Part shown: piece by piece, positions 26,858 to 36,479 of the stretch
Numbering within the stretch: position 1 is the stretch's first letter
Layout of the letters: each line of letters opens with the position of its first letter
Source of the DNA: Phytohabitans suffuscus
GTDB lineage: Bacteria > Actinomycetota > Actinomycetes > Mycobacteriales > Micromonosporaceae
DNA: 64,000 nt
Reading direction: 5' to 3'
Assembly: GCF_011764565.1 (NCBI RefSeq)
Contig: NZ_AP022871.1
Location: 5,022,320 to 5,086,319, forward strand
Made by a program: the position numbers and the translations under genes
Notes under the pieces: generated by a model
Database searches by the model: none
Told to the model about the DNA's origin: nothing
What the model saw: the letters and a program-made list of their open reading frames with translations, nothing else

Positions 26858-28531
26858 ATGAACGCCGAGGAGATCGCGGCGGGCCGGGCGCGCTGGCAGG
26901 CCCGGTACGACGCAGCCCGTAAGCGCGACGCCGACTTCACGACGCTCTCGGGGATGGCGGTGGACCCGGTCTACGGACCACCGCCCGGTGCCGACGTGCC
27001 CGGCTTCGAGCGGATCGGATGGCCGGGAGAGTACCCGTACACCCGCGGCCTCTACCCCACCGGCTACCGGGGCCGCACGTGGACGATCCGCCAGTTCGCC
27101 GGCTTCGGCAACGCGCGGCAGACCAACGAGCGCTACAAGATGATCCTCGGCGCGGGCGGCGGTGGGCTCTCCGTCGCGTTCGACATGCCGACCCTGATGG
27201 GGCGCGACTCCGACGACCCGCAGTCGCTCGGCGAGGTGGGGCACTGCGGCGTGGCGATCGACTCGGCCGCCGACATGGACGTGCTCTTCGACGGCATCGA
27301 CCTCGCCGGCACCACCACGAGCATGACCATCTCCGGGCCGGCGGTGCCGGTCTTCTGCATGTACCTGGTGGCCGCCGAGCGCCAGGGCGCCGATCTGTCC
27401 ACACTGGACGGCACGCTCCAGACGGACATCTTCAAGGAGTACATCGCCCAGAAGGAGTGGCTCTTCGAGCCCGAGCCGCACCTGCGCCTCATCGGCGACC
27501 TCATGGAGTACTGCGCGCGCGACATCCCGCGGTACAAGCCGCTCTCGGTCTCCGGCTACCACATCCGCGAGGCCGGCTCGACCGCCGCGCAGGAGCTGGC
27601 GTACACGCTGGCGGACGGCTTCGGCTACGTGGAGCTGGGCCTGTCCCGCGGGCTCGACGTCAACGTCTTCGCACCCGGGCTGAGCTTCTTCTTCGACGCG
27701 CACCTCGACTTCTTCGAGGAGATCGCCAAGTTCCGGGCGGCGCGGCGGATCTGGGCGCGGTGGCTGCGCGACGTGTACGGCGCCACCGACGAGCGGGCGC
27801 TCTGGCTGCGCTTCCACACCCAGACGGCCGGGGTGTCGCTGACCGCGCAGCAGCCGGTCAACAACGTCGTGCGTACGGCCGTGGAGGCGCTCGCGGCGGT
27901 GCTCGGCGGCACCAACTCGCTGCACACCAACGCGCTCGACGAGACGCTCGCGCTGCCCACCGACGAGTCCGCCGAGATCGCGCTGCGCACCCAGCAGGTG
28001 CTGATGGACGAGACCGGCGTGACGAACGTGGCCGACCCGCTCGGCGGTTCCTGGTACGTGGAGGCGCTCACCGACCGCATCGAGGCCGAGGCCGAGGAGA
28101 TCTTCGCGAGGATCAAGTCGATGGGCTCGGACGGCACGATCACCTCCGGCATCCTCCGCGGTATCGAGGACGGGTGGTTCACCGGGCAGATCGCCGAGGC
28201 CGCGTTCGCCTACCAGCAGGCGCTGGAAAAGGGTGAGAAGCACGTCGTCGGCGTCACCGGCCACACCGGCACGCTGAGCAAGCCGCTGGAGATCCTGCGC
28301 ATCTCCCACGAGGTCGAGGTGGAGCAGCGCAAGCTGCTCGACGAGCGGCGGGGCGCGCGGGACAAGGCGGCCGTCGACGCGGCCGTCTCCCGCATGGTCG
28401 AGGTCGCCCGCACCAAGGAGAACATCGTGCCCGCCATGCTCGACGCGGTGCGGGTCGAGGCCACGCTCGGCGAGATCTGCGACGCTCTCCGCGCCGAGTG
28501 GGGCGTCTACCGCGAGCCCGCCCGTTTCTGA
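26858..28531 (+). CDS. Acyl-CoA mutase large subunit (methylmalonyl-/isobutyryl-CoA mutase family)
   Basis: A 557-residue B12-dependent mutase TIM barrel without the C-terminal cobalamin-binding domain, so a separate small subunit is needed and is not in this window. Substrate-pocket marks are mixed: a Tyr in RGLYPTGYRGRTWTIRQ as in methylmalonyl-CoA mutase, but KEYIAQKEW with Gln where that enzyme has Arg, as in isobutyryl-CoA mutase IcmA. Lengths of about 560 fit IcmA/HcmA-type large subunits. The meaB upstream supplies the chaperone. I favour isobutyryl-CoA mutase-like; ethylmalonyl-CoA or another acyl-CoA substrate is possible. Confidence 0.87.
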   Translation: MNAEEIAAGRARWQARYDAARKRDADFTTLSGMAVDPVYGPPPGADVPGFERIGWPGEYPYTRGLYPTGYRGRTWTIRQFAGFGNARQTNERYKMILGAGGGGLSVAFDMPTLMGRDSDDPQSLGEVGHCGVAIDSAADMDVLFDGIDLAGTTTSMTISGPAVPVFCMYLVAAERQGADLSTLDGTLQTDIFKEYIAQKEWLFEPEPHLRLIGDLMEYCARDIPRYKPLSVSGYHIREAGSTAAQELAYTLADGFGYVELGLSRGLDVNVFAPGLSFFFDAHLDFFEEIAKFRAARRIWARWLRDVYGATDERALWLRFHTQTAGVSLTAQQPVNNVVRTAVEALAAVLGGTNSLHTNALDETLALPTDESAEIALRTQQVLMDETGVTNVADPLGGSWYVEALTDRIEAEAEEIFARIKSMGSDGTITSGILRGIEDGWFTGQIAEAAFAYQQALEKGEKHVVGVTGHTGTLSKPLEILRISHEVEVEQRKLLDERRGARDKAAVDAAVSRMVEVARTKENIVPAMLDAVRVEATLGEICDALRAEWGVYREPARF

Positions 28532-28570
28532 GGTACCCGCACGCGTGGCGAAGCGTGCGAGCATGGGCCG

Positions 28571-29413
28571 GTGACTGGACTGGCGGTGGCCTGCCGGCGC
28601 GTGGTGCACATCTACCGCGCTGAGGGCGGCGACGTGGTGGCGCTCTCCGGTGTCGACCTGTCCATCAACCCGGGCGAGATGCTGGCGCTCGTGGGGCCGT
28701 CCGGCTCGGGCAAGTCGACGCTCGTCGCGCTGCTCGGCGGGCTGATGCGCCCGTCTGCGGGGCGGGTCAGCGTCGGCACGTACGAGCTGGGCAAGCTCAC
28801 CGACGCCGAGATCTCCCGGCTGCGCGGCACCGAGATCGGCGTGGTGCTGCAGGGCGCCGCGCGCAACCTGCTGCCCTACGCCACCTTGCAGCGCAACGTG
28901 TGGCTGGCCCAGCGCCGCGCCGCCCGCGCCGCCGGCATCGGGCTGGACGACCCGGAGCGGATCCTCGACCTGGTCGGGCTGCGCGGCAAGGCGGGCGCCA
29001 GGATCGGCGACCTGCCGCCCGGCGCGCGGCAGCGGGCCGCGCTCGCGGTGGGCATCGCCGCCTCGCCCGGCCTGCTGCTCGTCGACGAGCCGACCAGCCA
29101 GCTCGACACGCACGGCCGCGACGAGGTGCTCGGCGCGCTGGAGACGGTCAACGCCGAGCGCGGCACCACGGTCGTGGTCGTCACCCACGACGCCGAGGTG
29201 GGCGCGCGGCTCGGGCGGGCCGTGACGATCCGCGACGGCCGGGTGGGCGCCGAGGGGCGCGACGGGCAGGACTTCGCGGTGGTGGCCGGCGACGGGACGA
29301 TCCAGCTGCCGCCCGAGGTGCTCGGCGAGTTTCCACCCGGCACGCTCTTCACGGTCGACCACGTCGACGGCTCGGTGACCCTCGTGGTGGGCGGCAGCCA
29401 GGCCGATTCGTGA
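28571..29413 (+). CDS. ABC transporter ATP-binding protein of FtsX-type exporter
   Basis: A 280-residue ATPase with Walker A GPSGSGKSTL, Walker B GLLLVDEPTSQL and switch VVTHDAE. The signature is degenerate (DLPPGARQRAALA in place of LSGGQ), suggesting an asymmetric dimer, for example with the ATPase encoded at 25357. A C-terminal ~60-residue extension carries a strand-rich domain (GTLFTVDHVDGSVTLVV). GTG start 28571. It lies 59 bp before the first permease. Confidence 0.9.
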   Translation: MTGLAVACRRVVHIYRAEGGDVVALSGVDLSINPGEMLALVGPSGSGKSTLVALLGGLMRPSAGRVSVGTYELGKLTDAEISRLRGTEIGVVLQGAARNLLPYATLQRNVWLAQRRAARAAGIGLDDPERILDLVGLRGKAGARIGDLPPGARQRAALAVGIAASPGLLLVDEPTSQLDTHGRDEVLGALETVNAERGTTVVVVTHDAEVGARLGRAVTIRDGRVGAEGRDGQDFAVVAGDGTIQLPPEVLGEFPPGTLFTVDHVDGSVTLVVGGSQADS

Positions 29414-29472
29414 CCAGATCAAGCCCGGTACGGGATCGAATTTGATCGCATCCCCGGTTTAGGGTCTTCCGC

Positions 29473-32400
29473 ATGCTTGCGGTGGTGCTGGGCGCGATCC
29501 GGGCGCGCCGGGCGCAGGCCGCCACGCTGTTCCTGCTCACCGCGCTCGCCGTCGCCGCCGCGACCGCCGCCCCGTGGTACGTGGTGTCAGCCGCCCGCTC
29601 GGTCGCGATCGCCGACGTCACCGGCGCCCCGGCCGCCCAGCGGGTCGTGCTGGCCACCGCGCGGGTGGAGGGCGGCACGGACGCCGACGCCACGGTGCGG
29701 GCCCAGGCCGGCCGGGTGGTCGACATCCGGGGTGCCACCGGCACGGCGTCGGTGCGGGTCTCCGGCGAGCTGGCGCACGAGGGCATCGAGCAGGCCGCCA
29801 CGGTCGCCTTCCGCGACGAGATGTGCGACCACCTCACGCTCGCCGGCAGCTGCCCGGCGGCGGCCGGCGAGGTGCTGGTCAGCGACCGCACGGCCACCCG
29901 GCTCGGGCTGGCGGCGGGCGACCGGGCCACGTTCACGGTGGTGGGCAAGCGCCCGGTCGAGCTGCGCGTCACCGGCACCTACCAGCTGCGCGACCCGCTC
30001 GGCCCGTACTGGGCGGTCAGCGTCCTCGGCCGGGCCAGCGGCACCGACACCGCGGCCGGCGCGGGCGACCCGGTCTTCACGACCGCCGAGACGGTGGGGC
30101 TGGCCGACGCGCCGGAGCTGTTCGCCGAGTACCACGTCGTGGTGCCGGTCGAGGCATACCTGGGCGTCGACGGCTACGACCTCGCCGCCGAGATCGACCG
30201 CCAGCAGGACCACTCCGGGCCCCAGTGGCGGGTGGAGAGCCGCGCGCCGGCGCTGGTCAGCCGGGTCGAGCGGGAGCAGTGGCTGGTCGACCTCGGGGTG
30301 AGCGTCGCGGCGGTGCAGCTGCTGCTGCTCTGCTGGTTCGCGCTCTTCTTCGCCGTACGGCACAGCGCCGAGCAGCGCCGCCCCGACATCGGCTGGCTCA
30401 AGCTGCGCGGCGGGGCGCGGTGGCGGGTGTGGGCCCTGGCCTTCCAGCAGAGCGTGCTGCCGATGCTGGCCGGAGCGGTCGCCGGCGCCGCGGGCGGCTT
30501 CGGGCTCGCCCGCCTGCTCGGCGAGGTCGATCCCGACCGGACCGGCTACGCGGCGTCGCTCTCGCTGGCCGCCGGGGGTGCGGCGGTGCTCGGCGCGCTG
30601 GTCGCGGCCGTCGTCGCCGACCGGGGTGGGCTGGGCGCCGGCGTCATCGACCTGCTCCGCCACGTGCCGGCCCGGCGTCGCGGCTGGCGGGCCGACGTGC
30701 TCGACCTGGTCGTGGTGGTCGTCGCGGTGGCCGGCGTCTACCAGGCATATGTCACCGACCGCGATCCCGGCGAGTCCACCGGCCTCGTGCTCGTGGCGCC
30801 CGCGCTCGTCGCGCTCGCCGTCGCGCTGGTCGCGGCCCGCGCGATCGGGCCGCTGGCCGTGCGGGTCGGCCAGCGCGCGCTGCGGGCCGGGCGGCTCCCG
30901 CTGGCGATGGCCGCCACCCACCTGGCCCGGCGGCCCGGCACCAACCGGGTCTTCGCGCTGCTCGCGGTCTCCGTCGCGCTGCTCGGCGCCGCCGCCAGCG
31001 GGTGGTCGGCCGCGGCCACCGCGCGAGAGGCGCGGGCCACCCACGACATCGGCGCCGACCGCGTGCTCACCGTCCAGGCGCGCAGCCGCGCGCACCTGCT
31101 GGCCGCCGTCCGGGCCGCCGACCCCGCCGGCACGCAGGCCGCCGCCGTGGTCCGCAACGGGACGGGCGAGGCCGGGCAGACGGTGCTCGCCGTCGACACC
31201 GAACGGTTCGCGCGGGTCGCCAGCTGGCAGGAGGAGTACGGGCCACAGCTACCCGATCTGCTCCAGCGGCTGCGGCCCGGGGCGCCGGCCGGCGTGCGCC
31301 TCGGCGACGGGCGGCTCGGGCTGGACGCCGAGGTGGTCGACGGCGGTGAGCCGGTGCGCGCGGTCCTGCACCTGGTCACCGCCGCCGGCGCTCCACTGGC
31401 CGTCAACTTTGGACAGTTGGCGGTGGGCCGCGCGGCGTACCAGATGGATCTTTCGGGTTGTGGCGGTGAGTGCCGGCTGGCCGGCCTGGAGGTGGCGGCG
31501 CTGGCGCCCGGCGCCGAGCCACCCGCGGACCGCAAGGTCCGGATCCACGGCCTGACCGGCGGCGGCGGTCCGGTGGCGGCGGTGGTCGACCCGAGCCGGT
31601 GGCGCGGCCCGGCGCGCGGTGACACCCGCGGCCCCACGATCGGGGCGGCCGGCGGCGCGCTGGAGGTGGCGACGCCGCCGGAGGCCCCCGCGCCCGGGGT
31701 GACCCGCACCGGCCGGCTCTACATCGTCGACTCGCCCGTGCCGCTGCCGGTGGCACACACCCGCCTCGCCCTGGCGAGCGGCTCGCCCGGCGACCCGCGC
31801 CTGTCCCTCTTCGGCGGCGACGAGGTGCCGGTGCGGTTCGCCGGCCAGGTGATCGCGTTGCCGCGCGTGCCGGGGCGGGGCTTCCTGGTCGACCTGGAGT
31901 ACGCCGACCGCCTCGCCGCCGACCCCGGGCTGGGCGACGAGGCGCAGGTGTGGCTGGCCCCCGGCGCACCGGACGCCATCGCCGACCGGCTGCGCGAGCA
32001 GGGGCTGGCCGTGTTCGCCGACGACTCGATCGGCTCGGCGACCGGCCGGTACGCCGAGCAGGGCCCGCCGCTCGCCCTGCGCTTCCAGCTCCTGGCCGGT
32101 GCGCTCGGCGTACTGCTCGCCGCGCTCGCGCTGGCCGTCGCGGCGGCGGTGGAGCGCCCCGACCGCTCCGCCGAGCTTTCCGCGCTGCGCGCGCAGGGGC
32201 TGTCGCTGCGGGCGGTGCGGCTGATCGGGTACGGCGGGTACGCGGTGCTGGTGGTCGCCGGCGTGGCGATCGGGATCGCGGCGGCGGCGCTGGGTGGGGC
32301 GCTGGTGGAGGCGGCGGTGCCGGTGTTCGTCGACGACTGGGCGGTGCTCCCGGTGCCCACCGGCCCGCAGGCGCCCGCGCTGCTCGCGGCCGCGCTGGGC

Positions 32401-32484
32401 GGCCTGGTGGTGCTCGGCGCGACCGGCGCGGTGGCGGCCGGGCAGCTCGTGCGGGCGACCGGCGCGGCGGGTGGTCGCCGGTGA
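29473..32484 (+). CDS. FtsX/MacB-type ABC permease, 1003 residues
   Basis: A large exporter permease. One N-terminal helix (about 16-38) is followed by a ~240-residue extracellular domain with a Cys pair (DEMCDHLTLAGSCP). A cluster of helices spans about 275-460 and another lies near 490. A second extracellular domain follows (about 515-860, with SGCGGECRLAG), then three C-terminal helices. This is a tandem FtsX architecture. The stop overlaps the next permease start (GTGA), which implies a fixed heteromer. Substrate unknown, perhaps lipid or lipoprotein. Confidence 0.88.
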   Translation: MLAVVLGAIRARRAQAATLFLLTALAVAAATAAPWYVVSAARSVAIADVTGAPAAQRVVLATARVEGGTDADATVRAQAGRVVDIRGATGTASVRVSGELAHEGIEQAATVAFRDEMCDHLTLAGSCPAAAGEVLVSDRTATRLGLAAGDRATFTVVGKRPVELRVTGTYQLRDPLGPYWAVSVLGRASGTDTAAGAGDPVFTTAETVGLADAPELFAEYHVVVPVEAYLGVDGYDLAAEIDRQQDHSGPQWRVESRAPALVSRVEREQWLVDLGVSVAAVQLLLLCWFALFFAVRHSAEQRRPDIGWLKLRGGARWRVWALAFQQSVLPMLAGAVAGAAGGFGLARLLGEVDPDRTGYAASLSLAAGGAAVLGALVAAVVADRGGLGAGVIDLLRHVPARRRGWRADVLDLVVVVVAVAGVYQAYVTDRDPGESTGLVLVAPALVALAVALVAARAIGPLAVRVGQRALRAGRLPLAMAATHLARRPGTNRVFALLAVSVALLGAAASGWSAAATAREARATHDIGADRVLTVQARSRAHLLAAVRAADPAGTQAAAVVRNGTGEAGQTVLAVDTERFARVASWQEEYGPQLPDLLQRLRPGAPAGVRLGDGRLGLDAEVVDGGEPVRAVLHLVTAAGAPLAVNFGQLAVGRAAYQMDLSGCGGECRLAGLEVAALAPGAEPPADRKVRIHGLTGGGGPVAAVVDPSRWRGPARGDTRGPTIGAAGGALEVATPPEAPAPGVTRTGRLYIVDSPVPLPVAHTRLALASGSPGDPRLSLFGGDEVPVRFAGQVIALPRVPGRGFLVDLEYADRLAADPGLGDEAQVWLAPGAPDAIADRLREQGLAVFADDSIGSATGRYAEQGPPLALRFQLLAGALGVLLAALALAVAAAVERPDRSAELSALRAQGLSLRAVRLIGYGGYAVLVVAGVAIGIAAAALGGALVEAAVPVFVDDWAVLPVPTGPQAPALLAAALGGLVVLGATGAVAAGQLVRATGAAGGRR

Positions 32485-35400
32485 TCGCGCTCGTCTTCGC
32501 CATGCTCGCGGCCCGCAAGGCGCAGGCCGTCGCGGTGCTGCTGCTCAGCCTCTTCGCCACCGGCGCCGCCGTGGCCGGGCCGACCTACCTGGGCGCGGTC
32601 GACCGGGCGGTGGTGCGGACCGAGGTCGGCGAGTCCGACCGGATGGAGCAGACGATCAGCGTCTCCGCGTTCGTCGGCGACCGGGAGGCGGTCACCGCGC
32701 AGGGCTTCGACTCGGTCGTGCCGCGCACCCTCGACGTCGACGGCTTCGAGGCGGTCTACTCCACGACGTACCTGGTGCTCGGCGTGGAGCCCGACCCGGC
32801 CGTCTCCTGGCTCGTCTTCCGCTCCGACGTCTGCCCCCACCTGCGGATGGTCGCCGGCCGTTGCCTGATGGCGGCCGGCGAGACGGTGGTCGGCGAGAGC
32901 ACGGCGCGCCGGCTGGGCCTGGGGCCGGGGTCCACCGTCACCGTCACCGCGGCCACCTACAGCGAGATGGCCCGCCGCTTCGTACCGGCCGGCGCGCCGG
33001 CCCAGCTCGCCGTCGTCGGTGTCTACCAGCCGCTCGACGCCGCCGCTGTCTACTGGGGACGGACGGGATACTTCGCGCTCGGCAGCCCGGACAGCGAGCG
33101 CGAGCCGCTCTTCGTCAACCGGCAGAGCGCCGACGGCGTCGACCACCCGCAGGACATGCGCACGGTCGAGGGCGTGCCCGGGCCCGGGGCGCTCGACGCC
33201 GACCACCTCGACGAGGTCCGCGCCGACCTCGCCGACCTGCGCGAGGAGCTGACCGGCGGGAGCGGCGGCGGGTCGTCCGCGTTCTTCGCCCAGCTCACCA
33301 CCGAGCTGGACGGGCTGCTCGACCGCGTCGACCGGGCCCAGGCGCTGGCCCGGCGGGTGGTGCCGGTGGCCGCGGTGCCGCTGGTCGGGCTCTGCTGGTT
33401 CGTCATCTTCCTCGCGGTGGCGTACGGGACCGCCGGCCGCCGCCACGAGCTGGGTCTGGTCGCCCTCCGCGGCGCCCGCCGCCCGGTGCGGTGGTGGCTC
33501 GGCGCGGGCGAGAGCACCCTCGCGATCCTGGCCGGCGCCCCGCTCGGCTACCTGGCCGGCACGCTCGCGGTGTGGCTGGTGGCCCGGGCCCGCTTCGGCG
33601 GCGGCGAGCTGGCCCTCTCCGGCGACGCGCTGCCGTACGCCGCCCTCGCCGCCGCCGGTGCCCTGCTCGCCGCCCTGCTCGCCCAGCGCCAGCAGCTCGC
33701 CAGCCCGGTCGCCGAGCTGCTGCGCCGGGTGCCGGCCCGCACCGCCACCTGGCGCACCACCGCGCTGGAGGCGATCGCCGTCGCGCTGGCCGTGGTGGCG
33801 GTCTTCCAGCTGCGCGGCTTCGAGGGCGAGCTGGTCGGCCTGTCGCTGCTCGTGCCGTCCCTCGTCGCGGTCGCGATCGCCCTCGTGGCCGCCCGCCTGC
33901 TCATGCCGCTGGCCGGCCGGCTCGGCGCCCGCGCGCTGCGGCGTGGCCGGCTGGGACCCGCGCTCGGCGCGCTGCACGTGTCGCGGCGGCCCGGCAGTCA
34001 CCGCCTCTTCGTACTGCTGGCGGTCGCGGTGTCGCTGCTCGGCTTCGCGGCGATGGCGGTCGACGTGGCGTCCCGCTCCCGCGCCGAGCGGGCCAGCGTG
34101 GAGACCGGCGCCGACCGCGTGCTCACGGTACTGCCGGTCGATGCGGGCAAGCTGCTCGCCGCGGTGCGCGAGGTCGACCCCGACGGGCGGTACGCGATGG
34201 CCGCCGCCGTGGTGCCTCCGGCCACCCCCGCCGGGCGGCCGATGCTGGCGGTGGACAGCACCCGGCTGGAGCGGGTCGCGGTGTGGCGGCCGGAGTTCGG
34301 GCCCAGCCCCGGCGAGGTGACCCGGCTGCTGCGGCCGGCCACCGCGGAGCCGTACGTGCTGCGCGGCACCCGCGTCACCGCCGTCCTCGACAACCCCGGG
34401 CAGCCCGAGGGGCAGCTGCGGCTCGCGGTGTCGCTGCGGCCGCTCGACGGCGGCGCTACGGTGCGGATGACCTTCGGCGTGCTCGACCGGGGCGTGCACA
34501 CGTACACGGCGGAGGTCGGCCCCTGCGCCGCCGGCTGCCGCCTGCTCGGCTTCGACGCGATCTACGCCCGGAGCGGTTCGGAGAAGACGTCCATGGTCAT
34601 CCGCGAGCTGCCCGGCCTCGTCTCCACCGAGCAGCTGGCCGCCGGCGGGTGGAAGGGCACCTCCGCCGGCGACGTCACCGCCGGGCCGGAAGGGCTCGCG
34701 GTCAGCGCGACCGCGACCGGCGCGCGGCAGGAGACCTGGGTGCTGCCGCCGGACGTGCCCACCCCGCTGCCCGTGGTGACCGCCGGCGCGCTCCCGGACT
34801 CGGTGGCGCTGACCGGGCTCGACGCCGACCGCCCCGTCCCGCTGGTCGCCGGCGAGGCGACCACGCTGCCCCGGCTCGGCGCGCGCGGGGTGCTGACCGA
34901 CCTGGAGTACCTCGAACGCCAGGCCCTCGGCGGCACCCGCCTCACCCAGCCGCAGGTGTGGCTCCGCCCGGACGCCCCGCCCGGCGTCACCGGCCGACTC
35001 GCCGAGCAGGGCCTGGTGATCGCGGACGACGACACGGTGGCCGGGGCGCGGGCGCTGCTCGACGAGCGGGCGCCGGCGCTGGCGATCTGGTTCCACCTGC
35101 TGGCGGCCGGGTTCGCGGTGCTGCTCGGGCTCGGCGGTCTCGCGCTCATGGCGGCCGTCGACCGGCGCCGGACCACCGAAGACATGCGCGCCCTGCGCCT
35201 GCAGGGGCTGCCCGCGCGGGCGGTGGGCCGGGCCGCGCTGTGGAGCTACCTGCCGGTGGTCGTGGCGGCGCTGGTCACCGGCGCGGTGGCGGCGGTCGTG
35301 GCCTGGTGGCTGGCCGGCGGATACCTGCCCGTGTTCGTGGACGACTCGCTCGTGCTTGAGCTGCCCCGCTGGCCGTCCCCTCGGCCGCGGCGCTGCCGGC

Positions 35401-35488
35401 ACTGCTCGCCGCGCTCGGGTTCGCCGCGGCGGCCGTGGGCGTGTCGGTGGCACTGCGCCGGTCCGTGTCCAGACCTACTCAGGGGTGA
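32481..35488 (+). CDS. FtsX/MacB-type ABC permease, second subunit, C-terminal frame break
   Basis: A paralogue of the preceding gene with the same order: helix, extracellular domain with SDVCPHLRMVAGRC, helix cluster, second domain with GPCAAGCRLLGFDA, C-terminal helices. As written the frame runs on to 35540 with a charged non-membrane tail. Adding one C in the run 35364-35367 restores the final helix (LAVPSAAALPALLAALGF) and ends at TGA 35488, giving 1002 residues, almost the length of its partner. I take that as the real end. Confidence 0.85.
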
Positions 35489-35546
35489 GGGTTGTGCAGC
35501 GCTGGGTGGGTTCGCGGGCGGGTCGCGCGTGCGAGACTAGGGAACC

Positions 35547-36470
35547 ATGAGCGACCCACGGACCACACCGTCGATCTTCACCCGCGGCGCGGTCGATCTC
35601 AGCGCGCTGCGCACTCCCGCACCCGCCCCCAGCCGCACCGACGCCCCGGCCGCGCCGGGTGCACCGGGCGGTCCGCCCGGTGCCGGTGGAGGCGGTGGGG
35701 CCACTGTGATCGACGTCACCGAGGCCACCTTCCAGAGCGAGGTGCTGGAGCGGTCGCTCACCACGCCGGTGGTCATCGACTTCTGGGCCGAGTGGTGCCA
35801 GCCGTGCAAGCAGCTCTCGCCGATCCTGGAAAAGCTCGCCATCGAGGGCGCCGGCAGCTGGGTGCTCGCCAAGGTCGACGTCGACACCAACCCGCGGCTC
35901 GCGCAGATGTTCCGCGTCCAGGGCATCCCGATGGTGTACGCGGTGGTCGGCGGCCAGCCGGTCGACGCGTTCACCGGCGTGGTGCCGGAGCCGCAGCTGC
36001 GCCAGTGGATCGACGCCGTGCTCAAGGCGGGTGGCGTGCAGCCGCCGGCCGCGGCGGAGGACCCGCGGCTCGTCGAGGCCGACGACGCCCTGATGGTCGG
36101 CGACCTCGACTCAGCCGAGCAGGCATACAAGAAGATCCTCGCCGAGTCACCGGCCGACGCGGCCGCCGAGGCGGGGCTGGCGCACGTCGCCCTGGCCCGC
36201 CGCGTCGTGGGCGTCGACCCGCGGGCCGCGCTCGCCGACGCCGCCGCCAAGCCCGACGACGTGCCCGTCCAGCTGCTCGCGGCCGACGTCGAGGTGCTCA
36301 GCGGCCTCGCCGACCAGGCATACAAGCGGCTGGTCGACCTGGTCCGCCGCACGTTCGGCGACGAACGCGAGGAGATCCGCAAGCACCTGCTGTCGCTGTT
36401 CACCATCGCCGGCCCCGACGACCCGGCGGTCGCCAGCGCACGGCGGGCCCTCGCGAGCGCGCTCTTCTAG
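35547..36470 (+). CDS. Thioredoxin-TPR protein (CnoX/YbbN-like)
   Basis: A 307-residue cytosolic protein. A Pro/Gly-rich N-terminal stretch (1-52) is followed by a thioredoxin domain with WAEWCQPCKQLSP (C84, C87) and cis-Pro in VQGIPMVYAV. The C-terminal helical region (about 165-305) carries TPR-like repeats (LMVGDLDSAEQAYKKIL). This matches the actinobacterial trxA-fusion proteins related to the chaperedoxin CnoX, though unlike E. coli CnoX the CxxC is intact. The arginase-family gene starts 9 bp later. Confidence 0.9.
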   Translation: MSDPRTTPSIFTRGAVDLSALRTPAPAPSRTDAPAAPGAPGGPPGAGGGGGATVIDVTEATFQSEVLERSLTTPVVIDFWAEWCQPCKQLSPILEKLAIEGAGSWVLAKVDVDTNPRLAQMFRVQGIPMVYAVVGGQPVDAFTGVVPEPQLRQWIDAVLKAGGVQPPAAAEDPRLVEADDALMVGDLDSAEQAYKKILAESPADAAAEAGLAHVALARRVVGVDPRAALADAAAKPDDVPVQLLAADVEVLSGLADQAYKRLVDLVRRTFGDEREEIRKHLLSLFTIAGPDDPAVASARRALASALF

Positions 36471-36479
36471 CGGCCGCCC

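Noticed and set aside
26714..29422. A 900-codon open frame on the minus strand opposite the B12 mutase and ABC ATPase
   Set aside because: It is the GC-driven antisense shadow of strongly conserved plus-strand genes; its translation is His/Arg/Gly-rich with no family features.
31719..35453. A 1244-codon minus-strand frame opposite the FtsX permeases
   Set aside because: Composition is Arg/Pro/Gly/His filler, whereas the plus strand gives well-formed helices, paired cysteines and overlapping starts.
35488..35540. Charged C-terminal extension of the second FtsX permease
   Set aside because: It replaces the last transmembrane helix; one added C at 35364-35367 restores the helix and a stop at 35488.
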